Positions 8,180-16,695 of a DNA stretch of 64,000 bases are shown here, one piece after another; position 1 is the first letter of the stretch; each line of letters starts with the position of its first letter. Origin of the DNA: Lysobacter sp. GX 14042. GTDB taxonomy: Bacteria > Pseudomonadota > Gammaproteobacteria > Xanthomonadales > Xanthomonadaceae. Location of the stretch: positions 62,001 to 126,000 of the forward strand of contig NZ_JAJUWY010000002.1 in assembly GCF_021390425.1 (NCBI RefSeq). The letters are read 5' to 3'. Below the pieces are notes generated by a model. The model was not told the DNA's origin, ran no database searches, and saw only the letters and a program-made list of their open reading frames with translations. The translations under genes were made by a program, and so were the position numbers.

Positions 8180-9351
8180 GGGCCTGCTCCGGCGACGGCG
8201 GCGGAAACGGGGGCGGTGGCGGGTACACCGGGTTGCAGCTCCGCGGCCCCGGCTGCCAGCCCGGCATAGGCGGCCAGGTACCCGCGCGCCATGGCTTCTG
8301 GCGTGTACCGGGCGGCGCGCGCGGCGGCACGGGTGGCCTGGCGTTCGCGCAGTTCCGGATCGTCGATCAGGCGCTGCAGCGTCGCGGCCAGGGCGTCGTG
8401 GTCGTCGGGCGGCACGTACAGCGCCGCCTCGCCCCACACCTCGCGCAGGCTCGGGATATCACCGAGCACCAGTGCGCAGCCTGCGGTCGCCGCTTCCAGC
8501 GCCGACAGGCCGAAGGGCTCGTAGCGCGCCGGCAGCGCGTAGATCCCCGCACGTGCCATCCAGCCGGCCAGCGCGTCGCGCGGCAGCTGGCCGAGCAGGC
8601 GGACACCCGGGTGCAGCGACTCGTCACCGCCATCCGGATGCCGTGCCTCGCCGGCCACGCATACCGGCCAGGACAGCCCGCCGGCCACCGCGGTGAGCGC
8701 CTGGATGTTCTTGCCCGCGTCCCACAGCCGCCCCGCGGCAAGGATCAGCGGCTCACGCGGCGCCCCGGTCCGGGGGCGGGCCAGGGGCGTGCGCCCGTTG
8801 GCGATCACCCGCGTGGCCGGCAGCGGGCCATAGTGGGCCTCAAGCGAATCCAGCATCGCCGCGGTGGGCGCCACCACCAGGTCGGCCGCCCGCAGGCCGG
8901 CACTCACGCGGGCGCGGTACTGCGCCCACTCCTCCGGGGCCGGGGCGCCGCGCACCGCCTGCCACCAGGAGCACACGCAGGAGTGGCCGACCATCAGCAC
9001 CGGCGCCGGCCAGGGCAGCCCCCCCTGGCTGTAGTCGTTGAGATGGATGATGTCGGGGCGTACGCGCCCGGCCAGATCGAGGAGCCAGTCCCCGGCGCGG
9101 GCGATGTCGTCCCAGGGACGCGACATCCACTCCAGCCGGTAGGGCATCGCGTGCAGTTCGAGGCCTTCGATCGCGAGCGCCTCGGCCGCCTGGTCGGGCG
9201 AGGGGTCGGCCCCGCTCGCGGCGAGCACCACTTCGTGCCCACCGGCGCACAGCTGGCGGCACAGCTCCAGCGCGTACTGCCAGACACCGCCCACGGTGTC
9301 GGTGGTCATCAGCACCCGGTAGGGCGCGCGCGGCAACGCTTCAGCGCCCAT
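8176..9351 (-). CDS. GT4-family glycosyltransferase
   Basis: 391 residues from the ATG at 9351, which overlaps the previous gene by 11 nt. The N-terminal VLMTTDTVGGVWQYALEL is the acceptor-side Rossmann start of GT4 enzymes. PLILAAGRLWDAGKNIQAL and the E-x7-E element in ARYEPFGLSALEAATAGCAL are the donor-binding half (retaining mechanism). Likely adds a sugar to the nascent glycan made by this operon. Donor unknown; UDP-xylose or a product of the epimerases would be expected from the neighbours. Confidence 0.88.
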   Translation of the reverse strand: MGAEALPRAPYRVLMTTDTVGGVWQYALELCRQLCAGGHEVVLAASGADPSPDQAAEALAIEGLELHAMPYRLEWMSRPWDDIARAGDWLLDLAGRVRPDIIHLNDYSQGGLPWPAPVLMVGHSCVCSWWQAVRGAPAPEEWAQYRARVSAGLRAADLVVAPTAAMLDSLEAHYGPLPATRVIANGRTPLARPRTGAPREPLILAAGRLWDAGKNIQALTAVAGGLSWPVCVAGEARHPDGGDESLHPGVRLLGQLPRDALAGWMARAGIYALPARYEPFGLSALEAATAGCALVLGDIPSLREVWGEAALYVPPDDHDALAATLQRLIDDPELRERQATRAAARAARYTPEAMARGYLAAYAGLAAGAAELQPGVPATAPVSAAVAGAGP

Positions 9352-10354
9352 AGACCGCATCCACCAGCCGGGCGACGTCGAGCAGGTGGCCGGCCGCCGG
9401 ATCGTAGCGCCCGCCCGCCGCCAGCCTCCGGGTCCAGTCGACCAGCGCCCGGCCACCCCAGGCATCCGGCGGCGAGGCCACCGGCGTGCTGGAGGTGCCA
9501 TCGAACCGCTCGACATTGAAGTCGTAGAACGACCCGCCGACATTGCGCAGCGCCGCGCCACCACCGGTGCCATAGAAGGACGCGCCGATCACCGCATCGC
9601 AGCCGGCGGGCAGCCGCCAGGAACAGGCCATGCGCACGCTGGCCCCGCCGTCCAGGCGCCACTGCACGCTGGCGTAGTCCTCCACCCGGTCGACCGGGGC
9701 CTGCAGCGGCCGGCCGGCGGCATACAGCTGCGCGTCCACGGTCCCCGGCGCCGGGGCCCCGGCGATCCACAGCGCCAGGTCGACCAGGTGGATGCCCAGG
9801 TCCATGACACAACCGCCGCCGGAGCGGGCGATGTCGTAGAACCAGTCCTTGTCCGGTCCGTAGGCGTTGTGGAACACCAGGTCGATGGCGTAGAGCTCAC
9901 CGAGTTCGCCGGTGCGGACCGCCTCGCGCAGCTGCGCCACGCCCGCGACGTAGCGGTAGCTGAAGTCCACGTCGAGCAGCCGGTCGGCGCGCTGCGCCGC
10001 GTCGAGCACCTGCCTGGCTTCCGCCGCGGTGCGGGTCAGCGGCTTCTGGCAGAACACCGCCAGGCCCGATTCCAGCGCGGCGATCGCCTGCCCCGCATGG
10101 GCGCCGCTGGGCGTGGCGATGACCAGGCCGTCGAGGTCGTCCATCGCCAGCAACCCGGCAAGATCGCGCGCGGGCCGGGCCTGCGGTGCGCAGGCGCGCG
10201 CCTGCTCCAGGGCATCGCAGCTTGCATCGGCCACCGCGGCGATCTCGGCCAGACCGCTTTCGGCGAGTACCTGCATACGCTGGCAGCCGATCCAGCCGAC
10301 GCCGAGGAAACCCAGCCGTGGCCGCCGCGCGACGGGTTCGAGTTGTGCGTTCAC
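9341..10354 (-). CDS. Gfo/Idh/MocA-family NAD(P)-dependent oxidoreductase
   Basis: 337 residues; GTG start overlapping the upstream TGA. The Rossmann motif GFLGVGWIG is at 15-23. The catalytic EKP motif of the family reads QKP here (103-105), keeping the lysine but not the glutamate. GGGCVMDLGIHLVDLALWI is the conserved second signature with its histidine. Members oxidise or reduce sugars or cyclitols, often nucleotide-linked. In this operon it is likely to form a modified sugar donor. Confidence 0.85.
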   Translation of the reverse strand: MNAQLEPVARRPRLGFLGVGWIGCQRMQVLAESGLAEIAAVADASCDALEQARACAPQARPARDLAGLLAMDDLDGLVIATPSGAHAGQAIAALESGLAVFCQKPLTRTAAEARQVLDAAQRADRLLDVDFSYRYVAGVAQLREAVRTGELGELYAIDLVFHNAYGPDKDWFYDIARSGGGCVMDLGIHLVDLALWIAGAPAPGTVDAQLYAAGRPLQAPVDRVEDYASVQWRLDGGASVRMACSWRLPAGCDAVIGASFYGTGGGAALRNVGGSFYDFNVERFDGTSSTPVASPPDAWGGRALVDWTRRLAAGGRYDPAAGHLLDVARLVDAVYGR

Positions 10355-11313
10355 AGGCTCACCGTTGCCTTGAGGAATCCGTCCGGACGCTGCTGCATCG
10401 CAGTGAAGGCATCGCCGAGACGATCGAGCGGGTAGCGGTGCGTCAGCAGCGGAGCCGGATCGAGCCGCCCTTCGGCGACGGCGACCATCGCTTCGCGCAG
10501 GCCGCGCGCGGCGACCTCGGGGTCGCGCTCGTGGGCGTTGATCACGTCCAGTCCGCGCCAGTTCCACTGCTGCATGTCGACCTCGCGGGGGCCGTCCTGG
10601 TGGTAACCGGCGATCACCAGCCGGCCGCCCTCGCCGCTGACACCGCTGGCGATGGTCAGCGTCGCCTGCTCGCCGGCGGCCTCGATCACCCGCGGGCAGC
10701 CCGCGCCGCCGGTCAGTTCGTTGACCGCGCCGATCGCGGCGTACCAGTCCTCCGTGCCGAAGGTCGCGGTGGCCCCGCAGCGGCGCGCCACGTCGAGCGC
10801 GAACGGCCTGCGGGAAAGCGCGATCACCTGTGCGCCGGCGTGGGTGGCCAGCTGGATCAGCAGGGCGCCGATGAAGCCCACGCCGACCACCGCCACCGTC
10901 TGCCCGGCCCGGATGTCGCTGCGGCGGAAGATGTTCATCGCGCACGCCAGTGGCTCGCCCGGCAGCGGACTGCCGTCGAGGCCTTCCGGCAGCCGCGCGA
11001 GCGCCCCGGCATCGGCCACGTCGTACTCGGCATAGGCCTTGCCCGACAACAGCGCGACCCGGTCGCCGACCCGCCAGTCCTCCACCCCGTCGCCGACCGC
11101 GTCGATCTCGCCCCAGCCCTCGTGGCCGGGCGCGCCCGGATCGAAGGGGTATTCGAACCAGGGCTTGCCCGCCCACACCGGCATGTTCGAGGCGCAGACG
11201 CCGCAGCCGTGCAGCCGGACCCGTACCTGGCCCACTTCCGGCTCGGGCAAGGCCACGCGCGCCACTTCCACCTTTCCGTCGCCCTGGAATACCGCCGCCT
11301 GCATCATGCTCAT
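10351..11313 (-). CDS. Zinc-type alcohol/sugar dehydrogenase (MDR superfamily)
   Basis: 320 residues; ATG overlaps the upstream stop (ATGA). The catalytic zinc region is GCGVCASN (Cys37) and GHEGWGE (His63, Glu64); the cofactor fold is VAVVGVGFIGALLIQLA. The four-cysteine structural zinc lobe of classical enzymes is missing, which together with the short length points to a trimmed MDR form. GYHQDGPREVDMQQWNWRGL is typical of threonine- or sugar-dehydrogenase-like members of bacterial sugar clusters. Substrate unknown. Confidence 0.83.
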   Translation of the reverse strand: MSMMQAAVFQGDGKVEVARVALPEPEVGQVRVRLHGCGVCASNMPVWAGKPWFEYPFDPGAPGHEGWGEIDAVGDGVEDWRVGDRVALLSGKAYAEYDVADAGALARLPEGLDGSPLPGEPLACAMNIFRRSDIRAGQTVAVVGVGFIGALLIQLATHAGAQVIALSRRPFALDVARRCGATATFGTEDWYAAIGAVNELTGGAGCPRVIEAAGEQATLTIASGVSGEGGRLVIAGYHQDGPREVDMQQWNWRGLDVINAHERDPEVAARGLREAMVAVAEGRLDPAPLLTHRYPLDRLGDAFTAMQQRPDGFLKATVSL

Positions 11314-12401
11314 GCGGCGCTGCTCCCGGCAGCGGCGGCTTCGCGACGGGCGCCGGTCACCGGCACGTGGAACTCGCGCAGCCAGTCGTGCAGGCGGGTG
11401 ATGCCCTCGTCCGCATCGACCCGCGGTGCCCAGCCGCTGGCGGCGCGGAAGGCCCCGGTATCGGAGACGTAATAGCGCTGGTCGCCGGTGCGCCAGTTCG
11501 AATGTTCGACCCGCGGCGGGTGCCCGGTGAGCTGGCCGATGCGTTCGAGCACCTCCAGCAGGCTGACCGCATTGGCGGGCCCGCCGCCCATGTTGAAGGC
11601 GCGCCCGCGCAGCACCGGCATCCGATCGCGGCAGGCCAGGAAGGCGTCCACCAGGTCCTCGACGTACAGGATGTCGCGCACCTGCAGGCCGTCGCCGTAG
11701 AGGGTGACCGGCTCGCCGGCCAGCGCGCGGATCAGGAAATGCGCCACCCAGCCCTGGTCCTCGTTGCCGCACTGGTGCGGGCCGTAGATGCAGCTCATCC
11801 GCAGCACCACGGTGTCCAGCCCGTAGCTGCGGGCGTAGTCGAGCACGTACTGGTCGGCGCCGCCCTTGGAGCAACCGTATGGACTGTGGAAGTCCAGGGG
11901 GCGATCCTCGCCCAGGCCCCTGCCGCGGAGCTCCGGGTCGGACGGCTCGTAGCGGCGTCCCGTGTCCTCCAGCTCCACGTCGCCCAGCGCGCCGTAGACC
12001 TTGTTGGTGGAGGTGAACACCAGCGGCGGCCGGTGCCCCGCCCCGCGGATCGCCTCCAGCAGGTTGAGGGTGCCGCGCAGGTTGACCTCGAAATCGGCAC
12101 CCGGATCGTCCAGGCTGGAGGTGACCGCCACCTGCGCGGCGAGGTGGAACACCTCGCCGGCCCGCCCGACCACCTTGTCGAGCAGTGCACGGTCGCGGAC
12201 GTCGCCCTCGACGAATTCGAGGCGATCGCCGTGGCGGGCACGCAGCCATTGCAGGTTCCGCGCGACGCCGGCGCGGGACAGGTTGTCGAGCACGATCACC
12301 TGCCGCCCGCCGGCGAGCAGCCGGGCCGACAGGTTGGTCCCGATGAAACCGGCGCCACCGGTGACCAGCACCGGCGCGGTGTCGCGGGCATTCGCGGTCA
12401 T
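11310..12401 (-). CDS. NAD-dependent nucleotide-sugar epimerase (CDP-paratose/tyvelose 2-epimerase-like)
   Basis: 363 residues, extended SDR. TGGAGFIG at 14-21 binds NAD; the catalytic YxxxK is Y175/K179 in HSPYGCSKGGADQ. STNKVYG and RMSCIYGPHQCGNEDQGW are features of the RfbE-like branch (C2 epimerases of CDP-sugars), but UDP-sugar C4 epimerases are close relatives. The start overlaps the neighbour's stop by 4 nt. No other CDP-sugar gene is visible in the window, so the exact substrate is open. Confidence 0.82.
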   Translation of the reverse strand: MTANARDTAPVLVTGGAGFIGTNLSARLLAGGRQVIVLDNLSRAGVARNLQWLRARHGDRLEFVEGDVRDRALLDKVVGRAGEVFHLAAQVAVTSSLDDPGADFEVNLRGTLNLLEAIRGAGHRPPLVFTSTNKVYGALGDVELEDTGRRYEPSDPELRGRGLGEDRPLDFHSPYGCSKGGADQYVLDYARSYGLDTVVLRMSCIYGPHQCGNEDQGWVAHFLIRALAGEPVTLYGDGLQVRDILYVEDLVDAFLACRDRMPVLRGRAFNMGGGPANAVSLLEVLERIGQLTGHPPRVEHSNWRTGDQRYYVSDTGAFRAASGWAPRVDADEGITRLHDWLREFHVPVTGARREAAAAGSSAA

Positions 12402-13579
12402 CGTGCGAGCCCCCGCCGCGCGAGCTCCTCGGCCGCGGCGTCCACCCGGTCGAAGGCCTGCTGGCCCAGCATCCACTCGACCAGCTCCTCCATGCCCTGC
12501 TGCAGCTCCACCTCCGGGCGGTAACCCAGCACCTCCGCCGCGCGACCGATGTCCGCGAAGCAGTGCCGGATGTCACCGGTTCGCGACTTGCCGGTGATCT
12601 CCGGCGGCAGGTCGTCGATGCCCAGCGCGGAGGCCATTTCACCGGCCACGCCGATCACGTCGATCGACCGGCCGCTGCCGATGTTTAGCACCTCGCCCGC
12701 CGCGCCCGGCACCTCCAGTGCCAGCCGGCAGGCGCGCGCGACGTCGTGCACGCTGACGAAGTCGCGACGCTGCCGCCCGTCCTCGAAGATCAGCGGCGGA
12801 CGGCGGTTGAGGTAGCGCGAGGCGAAGATCGCCAGCACGCCGGTATACGGGTTCGACAGCGCCTGGCGGGTGCCGTAGATGTTGAAGAAGCGCAGCGCCA
12901 CCGTCGGGATGCCATAGGCCTGGCCGACGATCAGGCACAGCCGCTCCTGGTCGAGCTTGGACAGCGCATACACCGAGGAGGGCGAGGCCACCTTGGTTTC
13001 CGGCGTCGCCACCGGGGTCAGCACGCCCGCGCTGTCGGACAGTTCCCACTCGCCGCGCGCGAGCTGCTCCGGGGAGCGCTCCGGCGGGGCGACCACCTCG
13101 CCGGCGGCGTCGCGGTACAGGCCTTCGCCGTAGATGCTCATGCTCGAGGCCACCACCAGCCGCTGCACCGGCGCGCTGGCCAGCGCCTCCAGCAGGACCG
13201 CGGTACCGCGGTTGTTGACGTCGGTGTAGTGCTCGATCTCGTACATGCTCTGGCCGACGCCGACCGCGGCGGCCAGGTGGTAGACCGCATCGACGCCGCG
13301 CAGTGCACGGCGCACCGCGACCTCGTCACGTACGTCGCCGCGCTCCAGCTCGACCTCCGGATCCAGGTAGGACGGCCGGCTGATCGACTCGCCGTGGACC
13401 TGCTCGGACAGGTTGTCGAGCACGCGGACCTGGTAGCCCTGCGCCAGCAGCTGGTCGGCCAGGTGCGAGCCGACGAAGCCGGCACCGCCGGTGATCAGCA
13501 CGCGCTTGACCCCTGCATTCGGGGCGCCGTTTCCGCCCCCATTTCCATTCTTCATAGCCATCGACTCAGGCGACCCCAC
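12398..13579 (-). CDS. NAD-dependent epimerase (dTDP-rhamnose 4-epimerase / UDP-glucose 4-epimerase-like)
   Basis: 393 residues. A GTG at 13579 is chosen because aggaggcacgcc lies directly upstream; it overlaps the neighbour's end by 14 nt. GGAGFVG is at 31-37; the active-site SSVYALSK gives Y204/K208. The following region, RFFNIYGTRQALSNPYTGVL, is typical of dTDP-L-rhamnose 4-epimerase-like proteins, as is the long loop at 152-197. The N-terminal glycine/asparagine stretch before the fold is unusual. Confidence 0.83.
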   Translation of the reverse strand: MGSPESMAMKNGNGGGNGAPNAGVKRVLITGGAGFVGSHLADQLLAQGYQVRVLDNLSEQVHGESISRPSYLDPEVELERGDVRDEVAVRRALRGVDAVYHLAAAVGVGQSMYEIEHYTDVNNRGTAVLLEALASAPVQRLVVASSMSIYGEGLYRDAAGEVVAPPERSPEQLARGEWELSDSAGVLTPVATPETKVASPSSVYALSKLDQERLCLIVGQAYGIPTVALRFFNIYGTRQALSNPYTGVLAIFASRYLNRRPPLIFEDGRQRRDFVSVHDVARACRLALEVPGAAGEVLNIGSGRSIDVIGVAGEMASALGIDDLPPEITGKSRTGDIRHCFADIGRAAEVLGYRPEVELQQGMEELVEWMLGQQAFDRVDAAAEELARRGLAR

Positions 13580-14573
13580 GGCGTGCCTCCTGCGGTTCGG
13601 CCCCGGCCAGGCTGCGCTCGAACCAGGCCACCGTCTGGCGCAGCCCCTCCTCCAGCGATACCTGCGGTTCCCAGTCCAGTGACTGCTTTGCCAGCGTGAT
13701 GTCGGGACAGCGGCGGGTGGGGTCGTCGACCGGCATCGGGCGATGGATGATCTTCGAGCGCGTGCCGGTGATGGCGATGATGCGCTCGGCCAGCTCGGCC
13801 ACGGTCACCTCGGAGGGGTTGCCCAGGTTCACCGGGCCGGTGAAGTCCTCCGGGCTGTCCATCAGCCGCACGATGGCCTCGATCAGGTCATCGACGTAGC
13901 AGAACGAGCGGGTCTGGCTGCCATCGCCGTTCAGCGTCATGGGCTTGTTGCGCAGGGCTTGCACGATCAGGTTGGACACCACCCGGCCATCGCCGGCCTG
14001 CATGCGCGGACCGTAGGTGTTGAAGATGCGGCCGACCTTGATCGGAGTGCCGTAGAGCCGGTGGTAGTCGAAGAACAGGGTCTCGGCGCAGCGCTTGCCC
14101 TCGTCGTAGCAGGCGCGCGGGCCGGTGGTGCTCACCGCGCCACGGTAATCCTCGGTCTGCGGGTGGACTTCCGGCTCGCCGTAGACCTCGCTGGTCGAAG
14201 CCTGGAAGATCCGCGCACCGGTCTGCCGGGCCAGTTCGAGCATGTTCGCGCAACCGTCCAGGCAGGTCCGCATGGTCTTGATGGGATCGTCCTGGTAGTG
14301 CACCGGCGAGGCGCAGCAGGCCAGGTTGAAGATGCGCTCGACGGGCGCATTGAACGGCTCGGTGACGTCATGGCGGATGAAGCGGTACCCGGGTTCGTGG
14401 CGCAATGCGGCGACGTTCTCCATGGAGCCGGTCGACAGGTTGTCGGTCGCAAGCACCTGCCAGCCGTCGCGGAGCAGCCGCTGGCACAGGTGGAAACCGA
14501 GAAATCCAGCACCGCCAGTCACCAGCGCACGCTTCCCGTCGGGGAAGCTCCTCTTGCCGATCGTTGCGTCCAT
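13566..14573 (-). CDS. UDP-glucuronic acid decarboxylase (UDP-xylose synthase)
   Basis: 335 residues. The ATG at 14573 has agagg 8 nt upstream and is preferred over a GTG three codons earlier. TGGAGFLG (19-26) binds NAD; the catalytic tyrosine and lysine are Y156/K160 in GPRACYDEGKRCAE, the hallmark of UXS enzymes. TSEVYGEPEVHPQ and CYVDDLI also fit. It converts UDP-glucuronate to UDP-xylose, with a 4-keto intermediate. As first gene of the operon it sets the sugar supply: a pentose or derivative is probably in the product. Confidence 0.92.
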   Translation of the reverse strand: MDATIGKRSFPDGKRALVTGGAGFLGFHLCQRLLRDGWQVLATDNLSTGSMENVAALRHEPGYRFIRHDVTEPFNAPVERIFNLACCASPVHYQDDPIKTMRTCLDGCANMLELARQTGARIFQASTSEVYGEPEVHPQTEDYRGAVSTTGPRACYDEGKRCAETLFFDYHRLYGTPIKVGRIFNTYGPRMQAGDGRVVSNLIVQALRNKPMTLNGDGSQTRSFCYVDDLIEAIVRLMDSPEDFTGPVNLGNPSEVTVAELAERIIAITGTRSKIIHRPMPVDDPTRRCPDITLAKQSLDWEPQVSLEEGLRQTVAWFERSLAGAEPQEARRGVA

Positions 14574-14772
14574 CCGTCTCACCTCTGCTCTTCAACGCGA
14601 GTGGCGCCCGCCGGCGCGACCGCACGTCGTACGTGGGGGGAGTAAAGCGCGAGTCCGGACGATGCACGGATGAATGCGGCCGCAACGTGAAGGTGAATAG
14701 AGGAAGAAGCAGCGCGCGTACGTTCGCGCGCGCGGAGCGGCGCCAGCGCAGGCGATGGGCCCGCGCCTGCGG
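14574..14772. other. Leader region of the glycan operon, with a GC-rich stem-loop
   Basis: The 199 nt between the operon and the next minus-strand gene hold no gene. A GC-rich inverted repeat (14712-14718 with 14727-14733, arms gcgcgcg/cgcgcgc) lies near the start. The operon promoter should be here, but no clear -35/-10 pair was found. Confidence 0.4.
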
Positions 14773-16359
14773 TCAGCGGCGCCGCCGGACCATCCGCCAG
14801 GCTCCCAGCGCGGCCAGCAGCCCGCAGCCGAGCACCAGTGGGCCAAGCCAGCCCGGCACGGCGGCGCGTGTCCCGGTCGGGCCTGCCGCGTCCGCCCCGA
14901 TCATCACCACCAGGGCCATCGCCAGGCAGCCATAGGCCACCACCGAGAGGAGCCAGAACAGCCAAGGCAATGCGAACCACACGCCCTTCCCCACCACCAC
15001 GTCCGCACCCTGCGCGGTGTGGCCGTGCGGGCGCTGGCGGTGCGCGGGGTCGAGCAGCGACAGCCCGATCATCCGCAACAGCGAACTGCGCATGCCCGAC
15101 ACCCTGTTGCGCAGCGACCGGCGCAGGCCGCGCTCGGCGGTATGGCCACTTGCCAATGCGTTTTCCAGATGGACCTGGCTGCGTTCATTGCCGGCACCCT
15201 GCACGGCACGGGCCTCCACCATGGTGTTGCCGGCCAGCGCCGCGACCAGCGGCACCGCGGCCTGGTTGATGGCCGCGGCGCTGGCCGGGTTCGCGGCGGC
15301 CGTGGACGGCGCCGCGGGATTTCCGGATACCGCCGCCTGCGCCGCCATGGTGGCCGGTTGCCCGGCCTGCGCCGCACGCCCGGGTACCTGGGCCTGCTGC
15401 TGCGCCAGGCGGTTTTCCTGGGCTGGCGCAGTGCCTGCTTGCGGCTGGCTGGCAGCCTGCGCCGCCTGGTGCGCCGCGGCGGGCGCCTGCCCCGGGGTCG
15501 CCGGCGCCTGTGAAAGTGCGGCCGGTTGCGCGTGGGCCGGCGTTGGCTGGGCCACTGCCCGCGGGACCACGGACGCCTGGAACCCTTGCTGGGCGGGCAT
15601 GCGCGGCACCAGCGGCGCGTCGGTGGCGCGATGTGCCGCGGGATGGGCCGGTAGTGGCAATGCCGTCGCCGGGGAATGGGCGACCAGGCCCGGGGATCCC
15701 GGCACTGAGGCGAACATGGATCCGGCCGGCGCCGGCCCACCTTGGGTATTCGCCTGGGCCGCGGAATGGGGGGCACCGTGGTTCATCGCCCGGGCAAGCT
15801 GGCTGACCACCGCGCCAGCGAGGGAAGCGGGACCCGGCTGTCCCGCCAGCGGGTAGCCGGTGGCGGGGTTGCCCATGGCGGACCGCGCGCCGCCATTGTG
15901 CAGCGGGCCCTGGAGCGCCGGCAGTGCGGGCTGGCCCGGCCCGCCGGTGAATGCCGGCGTCCCCGGGAGCGCAACCGGGAGCGCGTTGACCGCCGACTGC
16001 GCGGTTGCCACCGGACCACCACCCGGCAACAACCCGCCGAGGGTGTTGAGCGCCTGCTGGACCGGGTGGCCGGACGGCTGCGTCCCGGGCGTGCCCAGGC
16101 CGGGAATATGCGGGATCGGAGGCGCCGGGGGGGCGGTCAGGCCGGATGGAACGTGCATTCCGCCCCGGCCGGTATTCACCCCATGGCCGTGCCCTTGTGC
16201 GTTGCCCGCACCCTGCCCCCGCTGCGGCTGCTGTCCATGGCCCCCACCGTGGAGCGGATGCGACCGCGCCCCGGTTCCCACTCCGTTGTTCCCCCGCCCG
16301 GAAAACAGCCCGAGCGGGTCGGGCAGGCGTGGAAGACCACCGTCGAAACCGATCGGCAT
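14773..16359 (-). CDS. Large Pro/Ala/Gly/Gln-rich protein with C-terminal membrane segments
   Basis: 528 residues; the start follows a 100-nt AT-poorer gap. Residues ~1-390 are low-complexity: Gly/His/Gln-rich first, then Pro/Ala and Ala/Gln. The C-terminal ~120 residues include a basic patch (RRSLRNRVSGMRSSLLRM) and two hydrophobic helices (WFALPWLFWLLSVVAYG..., LGPLVLGCGLLAALGAW). It looks like a surface or secretion-linked protein anchored in the inner membrane. No family recognised; the disordered region resembles needle-length or stalk proteins only in composition. Confidence 0.55.
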   Translation of the reverse strand: MPIGFDGGLPRLPDPLGLFSGRGNNGVGTGARSHPLHGGGHGQQPQRGQGAGNAQGHGHGVNTGRGGMHVPSGLTAPPAPPIPHIPGLGTPGTQPSGHPVQQALNTLGGLLPGGGPVATAQSAVNALPVALPGTPAFTGGPGQPALPALQGPLHNGGARSAMGNPATGYPLAGQPGPASLAGAVVSQLARAMNHGAPHSAAQANTQGGPAPAGSMFASVPGSPGLVAHSPATALPLPAHPAAHRATDAPLVPRMPAQQGFQASVVPRAVAQPTPAHAQPAALSQAPATPGQAPAAAHQAAQAASQPQAGTAPAQENRLAQQQAQVPGRAAQAGQPATMAAQAAVSGNPAAPSTAAANPASAAAINQAAVPLVAALAGNTMVEARAVQGAGNERSQVHLENALASGHTAERGLRRSLRNRVSGMRSSLLRMIGLSLLDPAHRQRPHGHTAQGADVVVGKGVWFALPWLFWLLSVVAYGCLAMALVVMIGADAAGPTGTRAAVPGWLGPLVLGCGLLAALGAWRMVRRRR

Positions 16360-16441
16360 GGGAACACTCCGCTGGCATGCGCAGGCGGCGCGGGTCCTGT
16401 CACGCTAGCGCGCGATGCGGCGGACGCAACCCTGAGGTCGA

Positions 16442-16449
16442 CCCTAGGG
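16442..16449. promoter_or_regulatory. Palindrome ccctaggg upstream of 14773-16359
   Basis: An 8-bp palindrome lies about 85 nt before the start of the minus-strand gene, in the first intergenic stretch it has. The same half-sites occur in the spaced repeat at 2539-2556, so both could be bound by one regulator. The match is short. Confidence 0.25.
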
Positions 16450-16461
16450 TGCGGGGCTTCC

Positions 16462-16494
16462 AAAAAGCGAAGCCCCGGGCATGCCGGGGCTTCG
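16462..16494 (-). terminator. Stranded original terminator of tRNA-Val
   Basis: An 11-bp perfect stem (16468-16478 with 16484-16494, arms cgaagccccgg/ccggggcttcg) is followed on the minus strand by cttttt. It lies 8 nt beyond the displaced tRNA-Val 3' end at 16503, in the position and orientation of that tRNA's terminator before integration. Confidence 0.85.
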
Positions 16495-16502
16495 AAGGAA
16501 TC

Positions 16503-16549
16503 TGGTGGGCGGTACAAGGTTCGAACTTGTGACCCCTACCATGTCAAGG
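16503..16549. repeat. att site A (left end): duplicate of tRNA-Val 3' end
   Basis: 47 bp identical to 20265-20311 and to 57684-57730, the 3' half of the tRNA-Val gene including CCA. This copy is followed by the tRNA terminator at 16462-16494, so it is probably the original chromosomal 3' end pushed left by two insertions. Confidence 0.95.
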
Positions 16550-16631
16550 CTGGGAAATAGGTAGCCAAGAGCACCCATGTGCATGCAACTCGCTGATTCA
16601 TATCACCAGAAGACCCCATGCACGCCACTAT

Positions 16632-16654
16632 GTTTGCCGTACTTCTGCCGTACT
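16632..16654. repeat. Arm-type site, left copy
   Basis: A 23-bp stretch containing two tandem tgccgtact units 11 nt apart; it recurs with one mismatch at 20208-20230. Placement just inside each att site of the small element suggests integrase arm or Xis binding sites. Confidence 0.6.
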
Positions 16655-16695
16655 CGATAGACTCCGCGCTTCCCAGAGTGCAGCGAGTTGGCAAC

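Noticed and set aside
14712-14733. GC-rich inverted repeat as a terminator
   Set aside because: No T-run follows on either strand, so it is described only as a stem-loop in the operon leader.
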